A stretch of DNA of 64,000 nucleotides from NCBI RefSeq assembly GCF_027941955.1, contig NZ_CP115960.1, forward strand, positions 3,116,501-3,180,500, written 5' to 3'. This stretch comes from Sphingomonas sp. 7/4-4. GTDB taxonomy: Bacteria; Pseudomonadota; Alphaproteobacteria; Sphingomonadales; Sphingomonadaceae. Position numbers and translations under genes: made by a program. The first letter of the stretch is position 1, and every line of letters starts with the position of its first letter. This document shows positions 28,176 to 38,011 of this stretch, piece by piece. The notes below the pieces were generated by a model. That model was not told the origin of the DNA and made no database searches. It worked only from the letters and a program-made list of their open reading frames with translations.

Positions 28176-28843
28176 ATGCCCCTGGACGACGCCTCAATCC
28201 GCCTCGCTGAAGTCCGCGAGAAGATCGCGCGCGCGGCGCACGTCGCCGGTCGCGAACCCGCCGATGTCGAGCTGATCGCCATCTCCAAGAAGCACGATGC
28301 CGCCACGATTCGTCCGTTGCTCGATGCCGGGCAGCGCGTGTTCGGCGAGAACCGTGTCCAGGAGGCCATGGCCAAATGGCCGGAGTTGCGCGAGACGACT
28401 TTGGGAGTCGCGCTCCACCTCGTCGGCCAGCTCCAGTCGAACAAGGCCGAGGAAGCGGTTGCATTGTTCGACGCGATCCATTCGGTCGATCGCCTCTCGC
28501 TGGTCGATGCGCTCGCCCGGGCGATGGACAAGATCGGCAGGCGGCCGGCTTGTTTCGTCCAGGTCAACATCGGCGACGAGCCGCAAAGGGCGGCTGTGCC
28601 GTCGCCGACCTTCCTGCCCTGATCGCCGGGGCGCGCACCGCTGATCTGCCCGTCGCCGGTCTGATGTGCGTGCCGCCGCTGGAAGTCGAGGCCGCACCCT
28701 ATTTCGCCTTGCTGGCGAAGCTCGCTCGGGACCATGGCGTCACCGGCCTCAGCATGGGCATGTCGTCCGATTACGAGACCGCGGTGACGATCGGCGCCAC
28801 CCATGTTCGCGTCGGGACCGCCCTGTTCGGAGCGCGGGCATGA
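28176..28843 (+). CDS. yggS: YggS family PLP homeostasis protein (one frameshift near 28586)
   Basis: A PLP-binding protein (PLPBP/ProY family) that buffers pyridoxal phosphate. The PLP lysine is in ELIAISKKHDA; GENRVQEAMAKWPEL and LHLVGQLQSNKA follow. At the A run 28585-28587 the frame is lost. With one added A it continues KGGCAVADLPALI to GLMCVPPLE, then the phosphate loop GLSMGMSSDYETA and the C-terminus RVGTALFGAR. Its stop overlaps the HAD ATG. Confidence 0.9.
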
Positions 28844-29502
28844 GGTTCGACGCGATCATCTTCGATTTCGACGGGGTGCTGCTCGAAAGCGAATATGCGG
28901 GGAACCGCCAGATCGCCGAATATCTCACCAGCATCGGCCATCCGACCACGCCCGAGGATTCGATGGCGAACTTCATGGGGCTGGCCGGTGCGGATTTCCT
29001 CGGGGCGATCGAGAGCTGGATCGGCCGGACGATCCCCGACGACTTTCACGCAATGCGCGCCGAGGAGGACAGCCGCGTTCTGGAGGAAGGGCTTCCCGCA
29101 GTCGCCGGCGCGATCCGCTTCATCGAGAATCTTCCCGAAACGCTTCCCCGCGCGATTGCATCGTCGAGCAGCACCGAGTGGATCACGCGCCATCTCGATC
29201 ATCTCGGCGTCCGCGCCGCGTTCGGCGACAAGATCTTCAGCGGCCGCGAACATGTCGAGCGCGGCAAGCCCGAACCCGACGTCTATCTCCACGCCGCCAG
29301 GGCGCTCGGCGTCGATGTCCGCCGCTGCGTGATCCTCGAGGATTCGCCGGTCGGCGTCACCGGCGCAGTCGCCTCGGGCGCCTGGGTCATCGGCTTGTGC
29401 GCCGGCAACCACTGCGCGCCCGATCACGCCGACCGCCTCCGCGCGCTCGGCGTCCACGCCATCGCCACCGATTTTGACGAAGTCGCCCGGCTGATCGCCT
29501 AG
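28840..29502 (+). CDS. HAD-superfamily hydrolase (beta-phosphoglucomutase-like phosphatase)
   Basis: A 220-residue HAD protein. Motif I is IIFDFDGVLLESE (nucleophile Asp near residue 9), motif II lies in AIASSSSTEW, the Lys in GKPEPDVYLHAA and motif IV in CVILEDSPVGV. The helical cap after motif I marks subclass I, which includes phosphoglycolate phosphatase and beta-phosphoglucomutase-like enzymes. The substrate is unknown. Coupled to yggS by an ATGA overlap. Confidence 0.88.
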   Translation: MRFDAIIFDFDGVLLESEYAGNRQIAEYLTSIGHPTTPEDSMANFMGLAGADFLGAIESWIGRTIPDDFHAMRAEEDSRVLEEGLPAVAGAIRFIENLPETLPRAIASSSSTEWITRHLDHLGVRAAFGDKIFSGREHVERGKPEPDVYLHAARALGVDVRRCVILEDSPVGVTGAVASGAWVIGLCAGNHCAPDHADRLRALGVHAIATDFDEVARLIA

Positions 29503-29935
29503 CGATTCTCGCGCGCGAGCAAGTGCGTGCGCAGCGCTACCGCGTCGTGATAGGCATTGTGCGGCACCGCGCTGAGCAGGTTCGAATCGAACCCGAACGC
29601 GTCGCACAACTCGAAGCGTATCCGGTCGATATTGTGGCGGCGACCGGGGCCGGCGATCAGCGCCATGGATGCGTGCGCAATGTCTTCCGGCCAGTCGGCG
29701 ACCAGCAATGGGTCAGGATCGTCGCCCAAATAGTGCGCCAGGCCACGGCCGAGTTCCTCGCGCGAGACCGGATCCGTGCCGAGCACCGGCAACACATGCG
29801 TCGCCACCCATTCCGTCGGCTGCGTACACTCCAGCGCTTCGTAAAGGGCGCCGCGCCCTCCAGTTCGGGCACGAGTGCAAGCGAGATCAGCGGCCCGCCA
29901 AAGCCATTGAACTCGGTGTCGAGGAAATAACGCAT
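29499..29935 (-). CDS. Rv2179c-like 3'-5' exoribonuclease (one frameshift near 29867)
   Basis: About 146 residues of a DEDDh exonuclease fold. Start ATG 29935: [22 protein letters not shown] carries the DxE of ExoI. The G/C run at 29866-29868 lacks one base; with it the frame continues through EWVATHVLPVLG, VADWPEDIAHASMALI and the C-terminal HNAYHDAVALRTH (ExoIII-like His/Asp). It overlaps the ribA stop by one base (TGATG) and is convergent with the HAD gene. Confidence 0.8.
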
Positions 29936-30991
29936 CAGAGCTGGTGCCCGGTGCGGTCGCGCTTGGTGGCGAGGTAGCGTTCGTTGTGCGGGTTGGGCGG
30001 CAGCTTGTGCGCCACCCGCTCGGCGACCGTGATCCCCGAAGCCTGCAGCGCCACTACCTTGTCGGGATTGTTGGTCAGCAGCCGCACCGTCTTCTGACCG
30101 AGCAGCGTCAGCATCCGTCCCGCCACTGCGAAATTGCGGGCATCCACGGCGAAACCCAGCCGGGTGTTGGCGTCGACCGTGTCGAAACCCTGGTCCTGCA
30201 GCGCATAGGCCCTGAGCTTGTTGATCAGCCCGATGCCGCGGCCTTCCTGGCGCAGATAGAGCAGGATTCCCCAGCCGCTCGCCTCGATCGCGGCGATGGC
30301 GGCCTTGAGCTGTGGCCCGCAATCGCATTTGAGGCTGCCGAGCACGTCTCCGGTCAGGCATTCGCTGTGCAGACGGACCAGGGGGATTGCCATTTGGTTG
30401 CCCGATCAGCAGCGCGACATGCTCGCCGGGCATCTCATCGGTGCGGAAAGCGACGATCTCGGTGTCTTCGGCACCCGCGACCGGCAGCCGCGCCCGGCCG
30501 ACGATGCGCAGCCGGTCAGCATCTTCGTGCGCGTCGATATCGGCGGGCGTGATCGCTTCTGACGCATCGCCGGTGATCGCGAAGAACGCCGGCAGCAGGC
30601 CTGCTACACGCGCCAGCCGCAGCGCGGCAGCCGCCGCATCGGGCGCGTCTATGCAGATCGCCCTGAATGGCCCCTTGAGCGGCGTCGCCAGATCGAGCTG
30701 AGGATCGGCGAGCGCTGTCGCGGTATCGAAATCGAGCCAGGGCACGCGCTCGACCAGCACCGGCCCGTCGGGCGCCGCCGCCTCGCGCTGGTTGGCGAGC
30801 TTGAGCGTCGCCGCGCGTCCCGCCGAGAGCAAAACCGGCGCGGCGCCTTCGGGATCGAACGCCCTCAATCGCTCCGCATCGGCGGTCTCGATCGCGAGCA
30901 GCTTCAGCGTGCCTACTGTCCCGCGGATCGCGATCGGCCAGCCGCGGCGCAGCGCGTCCACCGCTCGGGCGACGGCGCGCGGATCGGTCAA
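29935..30991 (-). CDS. ribA: GTP cyclohydrolase II with N-terminal extension (one frameshift near 30394)
   Basis: RibA opens GTP in riboflavin synthesis. The C-terminal catalytic part is intact: [21 protein letters not shown] (zinc cysteines CLTG and CDCG), [13 protein letters not shown], and [14 protein letters not shown]. The N-terminal ~190 residues are the extension common in alphaproteobacterial RibA. The break is in the T run 30393-30395 (one extra base) at LLIGQPMAIPLV. The start TTG 30991 overlaps the xthA stop. The larger ORF spanning this and the exonuclease gene is a frame accident. Confidence 0.88.
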
Positions 30992-31770
30992 AAGTCGAAC
31001 TCGGTGATGATCGGCACATGGTCCGACGGCTTGAGCCAGGAACGGCACGGCTCGCAAACCTTGTGGCTGGTCGCCTTGTCGGCGACTTCGCGGCTCGCCC
31101 ACATATGATCGAGCCGGCGTCCGCGATCATTCGCGGTCCAGTCCTTCGAACGATAGCTCCACCAGGTGAAGCAGCGCTCGGGCGCGGGAACGAACCGGCG
31201 GCCGAGATCCACCCAGTCATGCGCCGCCTGCAGCCTTCCCAGCGCCTCGACTTCGATCGGCGTATGGCTGACCACATCGAGCAGCTGCTTGTGGCTCCAC
31301 ACGTCGCACTCCAGCGGCGCGATGTTGAAGTCGCCGGTCAGGATCGACGGCACTTCGAGCGTCTCTGACCAGCGCGTCATCCGTTCGACGAAATCGAGCT
31401 TCTGGCCGAACTTGGGATTGACCTCGCGATTGGGCACGTCGCCGCCGGCGGGGACATAGACGTTCTCGAGCCGCACGCCGTTGGGCAGCCGCACGCCGAC
31501 ATGCCGCGCTTCCTGGTTGGCCTGCCAGTCGAAGCGATCGTCCTCGGCCACCGGCACGCGGCTGATGATCGCCACGCCGTGGTGCATCCGCTGGCCGTGC
31601 TTGATGACATGCTCATAGCCGAGGGCGCGGAACGGCGCCTCGGGGAAGTCGCCGTCGATCACCTTGGTTTCCTGCAGGCAGAGGATGTGGGGCATCTCCT
31701 CGCGCAGGAACTGCTCGACGATCTCGATGCGGAAGCGGACGGAATTGATGTTCCAGGAGGCGATCTTCAT
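30988..31770 (-). CDS. xthA: Exodeoxyribonuclease III
   Basis: A 260-residue AP endonuclease/exonuclease. The motifs are WNINSVRFR (~residue 6), LCLQETKV (metal Glu ~34), VYVPAGGDVPN (catalytic Tyr), LTGDFNIAPLE (Asp/Asn) and SDHVPIITEF (catalytic Asp-His). ATG 31770 begins MKIASWN, the standard start; in-frame upstream sequence is not coding. Coupled to ribA. Confidence 0.94.
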   Translation of the reverse strand: MKIASWNINSVRFRIEIVEQFLREEMPHILCLQETKVIDGDFPEAPFRALGYEHVIKHGQRMHHGVAIISRVPVAEDDRFDWQANQEARHVGVRLPNGVRLENVYVPAGGDVPNREVNPKFGQKLDFVERMTRWSETLEVPSILTGDFNIAPLECDVWSHKQLLDVVSHTPIEVEALGRLQAAHDWVDLGRRFVPAPERCFTWWSYRSKDWTANDRGRRLDHMWASREVADKATSHKVCEPCRSWLKPSDHVPIITEFDF

Positions 31771-32005
31771 CGGTGGCGATGTAGAGTCTCCTGTCGTCCG
31801 GCACCAGCGGTGGCCCAGCGCAGCGCGCAAAGGAAAGGCCCCCGCTCCGGGGGCAATGGAGCGAGGGCCGACCTAGCGTTCGTCACGCAGGCGGGAAATG
31901 GTTCGATCCCGAGCAACAGGGGAAAATCTCGGGTACCGCCCCACATCCGCAATTTGGTTTCTAATGGCCTCAACCTGTCGCCAGCATGAACGATGTTCAG
32001 AAAAC
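31771..32005. other. Intergenic spacer downstream of lolA
   Basis: 235 bases with no credible gene. A GC-rich hairpin near 31836-31858 is listed separately; the rest must include the xthA promoter. Confidence 0.5.
31837..31857 (-). terminator. Candidate terminator for lolA
   Basis: A GCCCCCG/CGGGGGC stem with a short loop, followed on the minus strand by TTTCCTTT. It lies about 150 bases beyond the lolA stop. Confidence 0.5.
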
Positions 32006-32617
32006 TCAGCGATTCCGCGGGCCTTGGCTCCGTGGGTCGTTCCAGCGGAACACTCCGTCGGACACGTTGCCGTTGATCTGCTGATTGGTCAGCCGGATCG
32101 TCGTGCGGTTGTTCTGCGAGTCGAGCGCCACCCAGCCCTGGAGGATCAGCCCCGCCGGACCGGACGCATTCTTCTGAAAGATCATCGTGATCCGGCCATA
32201 TTCGGGATGCGCGCTGTCATGTACTTCGATCGAGACCACCCGCGGGTCGCTCGTCGGGTTGAGCTTGGCGAATTTGGTGATGTCGCGCTTGGGATTGAGC
32301 AAAACCGCGAGCGGCGAATTGCCGATCGGCCAGCGATCGACCTGCCGCACCTGATAGTCGATGAAATAGAGGCTGCGCCCGTCGGCGACGATCAGCTGAG
32401 GCACGCCCTTCTGATACTGGAAGCGGATCTTGCCGGGGCGCTTGAGCGTCATCGTGCCGGTCAGTACCCGACCGTTGCGATCGGTCTGGCTGAAGTTCGC
32501 GGTCATGCTCGAAACGCCGGCGAGGTGCTGCTGCACCTGGGCGAGCTCGCCCGCGACGGGCGCGGCGATCAGCGCCGGGGCGGCGAACAGGGTCAGGGCT
32601 AAGGGCCGTGCAAACAC
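32006..32617 (-). CDS. lolA: Outer-membrane lipoprotein carrier protein LolA
   Basis: A 203-residue periplasmic carrier moving lipoproteins from LolCDE to the outer membrane. It has an N-terminal signal (cleavage after about residue 23). Core motifs are MTANFSQTDRNGRVLTGTM and MTLKRPGKIRFQY. The C-terminal region is basic. It follows ftsK by 84 bases, as in many alphaproteobacteria (ftsK-lolA-xthA). Confidence 0.92.
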   Translation of the reverse strand: MFARPLALTLFAAPALIAAPVAGELAQVQQHLAGVSSMTANFSQTDRNGRVLTGTMTLKRPGKIRFQYQKGVPQLIVADGRSLYFIDYQVRQVDRWPIGNSPLAVLLNPKRDITKFAKLNPTSDPRVVSIEVHDSAHPEYGRITMIFQKNASGPAGLILQGWVALDSQNNRTTIRLTNQQINGNVSDGVFRWNDPRSQGPRNR

Positions 32618-32701
32618 GTCTATCTTCTCCGAATGCTTTGGCTGGACCGCTACGGGGCGCGGTTTGAATGCCCCTGAACCCCCATGCTCCCGAAACGATC
32701 C

Positions 32702-35016
32702 TCAGAGCGGTCGCCCGTCGGTATCCATCAGCACTTCGCGGCGGCCGACATGGTCGGGCCGCGAGACCAGGCCGTCCTTCTCCATCCGCTCGACCAGCCG
32801 TGCGGCCGAATTGTAGCCGACGCGGAGCTGGCGCTGAAGCCATGACGTCGACGCCTTCTGGCTCTCGGCGACCAGCTGGGTGGCACGCCGATAGAGCTGA
32901 TCCTCGGGAGAATCGTCGCCATCGGGGCTGCCTTCCAGCGCGAAGCCGCCGTCTTCGGGCTCCTCGGTGACCGCGGTGATGTAATCGGGGCGCCCTGCGC
33001 GCGCCAGAAATCGGCGACTGCCTGAACTTCCTCGTCGCTGACGAACGGCCCGTGGACACGGACGATCTGCTTGCCGCCGGGCATGTAGAGCATATCGCCC
33101 TTGCCGAGCAGCTGCTCGGCGCCCTGTTCGCCGAGGATCGTACGCGAATCGATCTTCGACGTGACATGGAAGCTGATCCGGGTCGGCAGGTTCGCCTTGA
33201 TCACGCCGGTGATGACGTCGACCGACGGACGCTGCGTCGCCATGATCAGGTGGATGCCCGCCGCACGCGCCTTTTGCGCCAATCGCTGGATCAGGAATTC
33301 GACTTCCTTGCCTGCGGTCATCATCAGATCGGCAAGTTCGTCGACGATCACCACGATCTGCGGCAGCGGCTGGAGATCGAGCGTCTCCTCTTCGTAGATC
33401 GGCCGCCCGGTATCGGGATCATAGCCAACCTGGACTTTCCGCCCGAGCTTCTGCCCCTTGGCCTTGGCTTGCCTCACCTTGTCGTTGAAGCTGGCGAGGC
33501 TGCGGACATTGACCGACGCCATCATCCGGTAGCGGTCCTCCATCTGCTCGACCGCCCATTTGAGCGCGCGGATCGCCTTGGGCGGATCGGTCACCACGTC
33601 GGCGAGCAGATGTGGGATGTCCTTGTAGATGCTCAGTTCGAGCATCTTGGGATCGATCATGATCATCCGGCACTGGTCCGGGGTCAGCTTGTAGAGCAGC
33701 GACAGGATCATCGCGTTGAGGCCGACCGACTTGCCCGAACCGGTGGTGCCGGCGACGAGCAGATGCGGCATCGGCGCGAGATCGCCGATCACCGGATCGC
33801 CGGCGATGTTCTTGCCGAGCACCAAAGGCAGGGTCGCGCCCTGCGCCTCGAATGCCTCGCTGCCGATCAGCTCATGCAGATTGACCGATTCGCGCTTCAC
33901 GTTGGGCAATTCGATGCCGATCACGCTGCGGCCGGGGATCGTCGCGACGCGTGCGGATATCGCGCTCATGTTGCGCGCGATGTCGTCGGCGAGTTGGATC
34001 ACGCGGCTCGCCTTGATCCCCGCCGCGGGCTCGAGCTCGTACATCGTCACCACCGGGCCGGGGCGGACCTCGACGATCTGTCCTTTTACATTGAAATCGT
34101 CGAGCACGCTCTCGAGCAGACGCGCGTTGCGCTCGAGCGCGAGCTTGTCGATTCCCGGATTCTGGTTCGGCGGCGCGGCCTTGAGCAGGTCGAGCGGCGG
34201 CAGCTTGTAGCTGTCCTTGAAGTCGAGACTGCTCTGCACCGGCGGCTTGGGTTTGGCTGGTGAAGGCGAGAGGCTGGGCTCGGAGATCACCGGTCCGGGG
34301 CGATTGTCTGGCACCACCAGTTTCCGCGGCTCGCGGGCTTCGCGCGATTCCCGTGCCTCGCGCAGCTCCTGCGGATCCGGCCCGCGCAGCAGCGGCGTCT
34401 TGGGAGGCCCGAACAGCCGCGGCATACCGATTCCGCCACGCTCTGGCAGCGTGAAATCGAGGCTGCGCCACCAGATCCACAGACCCGCGAGCCCGAAGAC
34501 GAGCCCGAGCCCGCGCCCGATCCAGAAGATCAGCACCGGATCGCCGATGAAGCCGATCATCCAGTTGAACAGCCCGGCGATCGACAGCCCGACCACGCCG
34601 CCCCAGCCGCCGACCAGCCACAATACCGAATCGCTCGAGAAAAAGGTGAGCGACGTCGCCATCAGCACCACGCCGATCGCGACGCCGCGGAGCATCTTCT
34701 TCCAGTCGCCCAACGGGCGATCGAGCCACAACCGGTTGGTGATGATCAGCCCCGCCGGCGCGATCAGCGCCACCGGCAGGCCGAGCGTGGCGAGCAGCAG
34801 ATCGGCGATCCAGGCGCCGGGCAAGCCCAGCAGGTTGCGTGCGGGCCCACCCGACGCCGTGTTCAGCGACGGATCCTGCGAATTATAGGTGAGCAGCGCC
34901 AGCACGACGCCGACCGTCACGAGGAACAACAGGGTTCCGACGATCAGCGCGCTGCTGCGGCGCACGCCTGCCTTCATCGTGTCGCGCAACAGCGACGGTT
35001 GTGCCCGGGACGCCAT
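32702..35016 (-). CDS. ftsK: DNA translocase FtsK (one frameshift near 32998)
   Basis: FtsK couples division to chromosome dimer resolution. The N-terminus has four transmembrane segments (residues ~25-190). A charged linker (Arg/Glu-rich) is followed by the motor: PGPVVTMYELEP, Walker A AGTTGSGKSVGLNA (~residue 425) and Walker B VVIVDELADLMM. At the G run 32997-33000 one base is missing. Restored, the C-terminal winged-helix gamma domain reads APDYITAVTEE, STSWLQRQLRVGYNSAARLVERME and ends DTDGRPL at TGA 32702. Start ATG 35016. Confidence 0.94.
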
Positions 35017-35260
35017 GGCCCGTTCTCCAAAATTTCAGGGGTGCAAACCGAATCATCGCCGTTGACGAGTCCGCCGTCAAGCCGCGTGCACCAGACCCTT
35101 AAATTGACTCACTTGGCGGAAACGCGATCAATCACGCAACTTTATTACCCGTAAAGCGAAAGGCAGCAGGGCGAGCGACTCCATATTCGCGGAACAATAG
35201 CAGAACAAGAGCGTGTAGGAAAGCGTTGTCGTGCGAACGGCGCAGCGTTAGGGCAGGCGC

Positions 35261-36478
35261 ATGGATAGCGCGGACGTACTCATCCTCGGCGGCGGACTCG
35301 TCGGCAGTGCGCTGGCAACGGCGCTCGATGCGCATGGCCTCACTTCGATCGTCGTCGATCCTGCCGATCCCGCGACGATCCTCGCCGCCGGCCATGACGG
35401 GCGCGCTTCGGCGATCGCCAGCGCGCCGATGCGGATGTTCGAGGCGATCGGCGTGGCGCCTCGGCTGGCGGGCAAGGGGTGTCCGATCGAAGGCATCCGC
35501 GTCAGCGACGGGCTCGCGCCGGGCAAGCTCGACTTCGCGCCCGATCCGGACGGCGGCGCGCTCGGCCATATGTTCGAGAACCGCATCCTGCGGACGGCAC
35601 TGTTCGAGGCTGCGCAGGCGGCGGCGGGCGTGGACCTGCGGATGCAGACTCGCGCGGTTTCGGTCGAGCGCGGCGAGTTCGGCGTCACCGCGACGCTCGA
35701 TTCGGGCGCCGTCGTTCGCGCACCGCTGCTGGTCGCCGCCGAGGGGCGCAACTCGCCTACTCGCGAGGCGGCCGGGCTCAAGACCGCGCGGTGGAGCTAC
35801 GATCACGCCGCGATGGTCGCGACGCTCGGTCACGAGCGCAGTCACGAGAACATCGCCTTCGAGATATTCTACCCAGAAGGCCCATTCGCGATCCTGCCGT
35901 TGCTCGACGACGCCAACGGCCATCGCTCGGCGATCGTGTGGACGGTCAATGCGCGCGACGCGGCGGGGATGAACAAGATCTCCGACCGCGCCTATCTTGC
36001 CGAGGCGGAGAAGCGCATGGGCGGGTTCCTCGGGCGCCTGGGCCCGCTCTCGTCGCGCTTCAGCCACCCGCTCGGCTTCCACCACGCCGCGTGGATCACG
36101 TCGAACCGCCTCGCGCTGGTCGGCGACGCCGCGCACGGTATCCATCCGATCGCGGGGCAGGGCGTCAATGTCGGCTTCCGCGACGTCGCGACTCTGGTGG
36201 AGGTGCTGGTCGAGGGCAAAAGGCTCGGCTTGGATCTCGGCGATCCGCAGCTGCTCGCGCGCTATCAGCGCTGGCGCGGGCTCGACACCTTCATGGTCGC
36301 CGCCGCCACCGACGGGCTGACCCGCCTCTTCGGCATCCCGGGCAGGACGGCAGCCGCGGTCCGTCGTTTCGGGCTCTCGGCGGTCGACAAGCTGCCGCCG
36401 CTCAAGGACTGGTTCATGGCCGAGGCGCGCGGCGAAAGCGGCGATGTTCCGAAATTGCTCCAGGGGCTGACGGTTTGA
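35261..36478 (+). CDS. UbiH/Coq6 family FAD-dependent ubiquinone hydroxylase
   Basis: A 405-residue aromatic hydroxylase for ring hydroxylation in ubiquinone synthesis. The FAD motif is VLILGGGLVGSALA (residues ~6-19). The second FAD block is LALVGDAAHGIHPIAGQGVNVGFRD read from VGDAAHG (~285). It is followed by the membrane-associating C-terminal helix. Which ring position it hydroxylates cannot be read from sequence. It overlaps the next gene by one base (TGATG). A decayed copy of its last ~25 codons is found at 37170-37257. Confidence 0.88.
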   Translation: MDSADVLILGGGLVGSALATALDAHGLTSIVVDPADPATILAAGHDGRASAIASAPMRMFEAIGVAPRLAGKGCPIEGIRVSDGLAPGKLDFAPDPDGGALGHMFENRILRTALFEAAQAAAGVDLRMQTRAVSVERGEFGVTATLDSGAVVRAPLLVAAEGRNSPTREAAGLKTARWSYDHAAMVATLGHERSHENIAFEIFYPEGPFAILPLLDDANGHRSAIVWTVNARDAAGMNKISDRAYLAEAEKRMGGFLGRLGPLSSRFSHPLGFHHAAWITSNRLALVGDAAHGIHPIAGQGVNVGFRDVATLVEVLVEGKRLGLDLGDPQLLARYQRWRGLDTFMVAAATDGLTRLFGIPGRTAAAVRRFGLSAVDKLPPLKDWFMAEARGESGDVPKLLQGLTV

Positions 36479-37134
36479 TGCTCGCGCTGGCGGTAGCGTT
36501 GCTGGTGCCGCAAACCGCGGCCGATCCGCTTGCCGATGCGTGGCTCGTGCAGGTGCGGCCTGGGGCCAAACGCCCTTTCTTCGACGATATCGAAGGCGCG
36601 AAGCCCCGACCTAGCCGGGCCTATGTCGTTGCGGGAGACATGCTCGTCGCCAGCGAGGTTCGCGGGAATTTCACCTCGGTCACGTTCGTCACGCCGAGCG
36701 GGCGGACCCGCAGCGGCTGGCTGGAGAGCACGGGCCTGATCCGCATTGCCGAGGCAAAGATCTGGCAGGGCGTGTGGAAGGCGTGGGAGTCCGAGATCAA
36801 GCTGGCGCCGGGCCGGATCCGCGGGACGCTGCACGTCGAGGGCTCCGCGACCTGGGGTGGACATGATCCCGAGCGAATCGCGCGCGGAGGCGTTCATGTC
36901 GGCGAGTTTGGCGTCGATGTGCGGGCAAATGGAGACCGCATCGCCTTCTCGGTGGATGAGGGTGCCGGAGCCGGCGCGCTGGCGCCTCTCTTCGGCGATG
37001 CACCCGAAGAGACGTATCGCTGCCGCGTGCAATTGCGCGTGCTCGGCCCGTATCTGCTGGCGCATGACAACAATGCCTGCGGCGGCGCGAACGTGTCCTT
37101 CACGGGCACCTATCGGCTGAACGCCAAACGCTAG
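36478..37134 (+). CDS. Secreted protein of unknown function
   Basis: About 218 residues, unrecognised. An N-terminal hydrophobic signal (MLALAVALLVPQTAA) is followed by a soluble domain with RSGWLESTGLIRI and a C-terminal pair of cysteines in YRCRVQL and NACGGANVSFTGTYR; the latter pattern is common in small secreted proteins that sense or bind cell-surface ligands, but I assign no function. Translationally coupled to the upstream hydroxylase. Confidence 0.65.
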   Translation: MLALAVALLVPQTAADPLADAWLVQVRPGAKRPFFDDIEGAKPRPSRAYVVAGDMLVASEVRGNFTSVTFVTPSGRTRSGWLESTGLIRIAEAKIWQGVWKAWESEIKLAPGRIRGTLHVEGSATWGGHDPERIARGGVHVGEFGVDVRANGDRIAFSVDEGAGAGALAPLFGDAPEETYRCRVQLRVLGPYLLAHDNNACGGANVSFTGTYRLNAKR

Positions 37135-37169
37135 CGTACGCCCCTACGATCACGCGGCGACCTGGAGGG

Positions 37170-37257
37170 TGCCGCCGCTCAAGAACGGATTCGTGGCTGA
37201 GGCGAGCGAATCGGGCGATGTACCCAAGCTGCTGCGGGGGCTGACGGTCCAGGTGTC
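37170..37257 (+). pseudogene. Decayed duplicate of the ubiH-like 3' end
   Basis: This stretch encodes VPPLKNGFVAEASESGDVPKLL and then RGLTV. Aligned with the hydroxylase C-terminus PPLKDWFMAEARGESGDVPK it matches along ~24 codons. There is no start or FAD domain, so it is a leftover fragment of a duplication. Confidence 0.75.
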
Positions 37258-37287
37258 GACAAACGGATAAACGAAGGGAGTGGGGCT

Positions 37288-37753
37288 TTGCTGTTGATCG
37301 CAATCGCATTGGCTATCAGCCAACAGGCTACGGCTATCAGCCAACACGCCACCGACCAGGTCGCGGCGATTCGCGAAGGGAAGCTGTAGTGCGTGCAGCC
37401 GAACCCTAAAGCGAAGACCTGTGTAGCGCTTTCACACTTTGAATTGCAGAGCGATGACCTCTCCCGCCAACTTCGAGGGTGGCGCAGTTTGCGGAGTCTA
37501 CGACGAGACGCTCGTCCGCTCCGGAACGGTCCGCGTGAAGGATGAGGCTGCCCCGGCCGATCTCTCGAAGGCGTTGCTCGATTCGATGGTCGAATCTTCG
37601 CGTGCGCATTTTGGACGGAAAATCTGCACGAAGGTCGTTCGAAGGGACGGCGTTCTGGTAAGCGTGGCGACTGTGAATGGCGTTTCCGATCCGACGCTCG
37701 ATTTGCCAATGCTTTGGGTCGCGCCGTCCGAGGGATATAGATTGGGACTCTAG
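37288..37753 (+). pseudogene. Broken small secreted cysteine protein
   Basis: A TTG at 37288 opens a signal-like stretch (LLLIAIALAISQQAT). It contains a 21-bp tandem duplication (37311-37352), runs into a TAG at 37387, and then continues in frame as CVQPNPKAKTCVALSHFELQS. The frame changes near 37445-37460, and the remainder reads MTSPANFEGGAVCGVYDE to TKVVRRDGVLVSVATVNGV and ends at 37753. Four cysteines (CVQP, KTC, VCG, ICT) link the two halves into one protein of ~150 residues. Both a nonsense codon and a frameshift are needed to explain it, so real decay is plausible. A shorter ORF from 37439 (104 residues) might still be translated. Confidence 0.6.
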
Positions 37754-37926
37754 CGCCGAAGTTGTCGCGCCTCTTCGATCAGCAATACCGGCACGCCGTC
37801 GCGAATCGGATAGGCTACGCCCGCCGCATCGGACACCAGCTCCTGCCGCGCCTCGTCATAGCGCAGCGGGGTACGGGTCGCGGGGCAGACCAGCTTTTCG
37901 AGCAGCCATGGATCGATATCCGTCAT
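37750..37926 (-). CDS. Trm112 family protein
   Basis: A 58-residue Trm112-like protein, the zinc-ribbon type partner of methyltransferases. It reads [21 protein letters not shown], then [11 protein letters not shown] and IEEARQLRR. One of the usual four cysteines (CP) is kept, as in many bacterial homologues. Start ATG 37926, stop TAG 37750. It lies after the Lon-N and thioredoxin genes on the same strand, a common alphaproteobacterial grouping with ubiH. Confidence 0.88.
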   Translation of the reverse strand: MTDIDPWLLEKLVCPATRTPLRYDEARQELVSDAAGVAYPIRDGVPVLLIEEARQLRR

Positions 37927-37969
37927 CGTTGAAGGGCGAGAGCCGCATGCGACGAATTTGCCGGAAGCC

Positions 37970-37996
37970 GCCCTTCGACAGGCTCAGGGCGAACGG
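37970..37996. repeat. Half of a GCTCAGGGCGAACGG-type repeat
   Basis: CCCTTCGACAGGCTCAGGGC followed by GAACGGG matches one arm of the palindrome at 46564-46653. Only one arm is present. Confidence 0.6.
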
Positions 37997-38011
37997 GAGG
38001 GGCATGAAATA

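Noticed and set aside
29657-31102. 481-codon frame appearing to fuse RibA and the exonuclease
   Set aside because: The apparent fusion results from two separate frameshifts; the two proteins have their own starts, and overlaps at 29935 and 30991.
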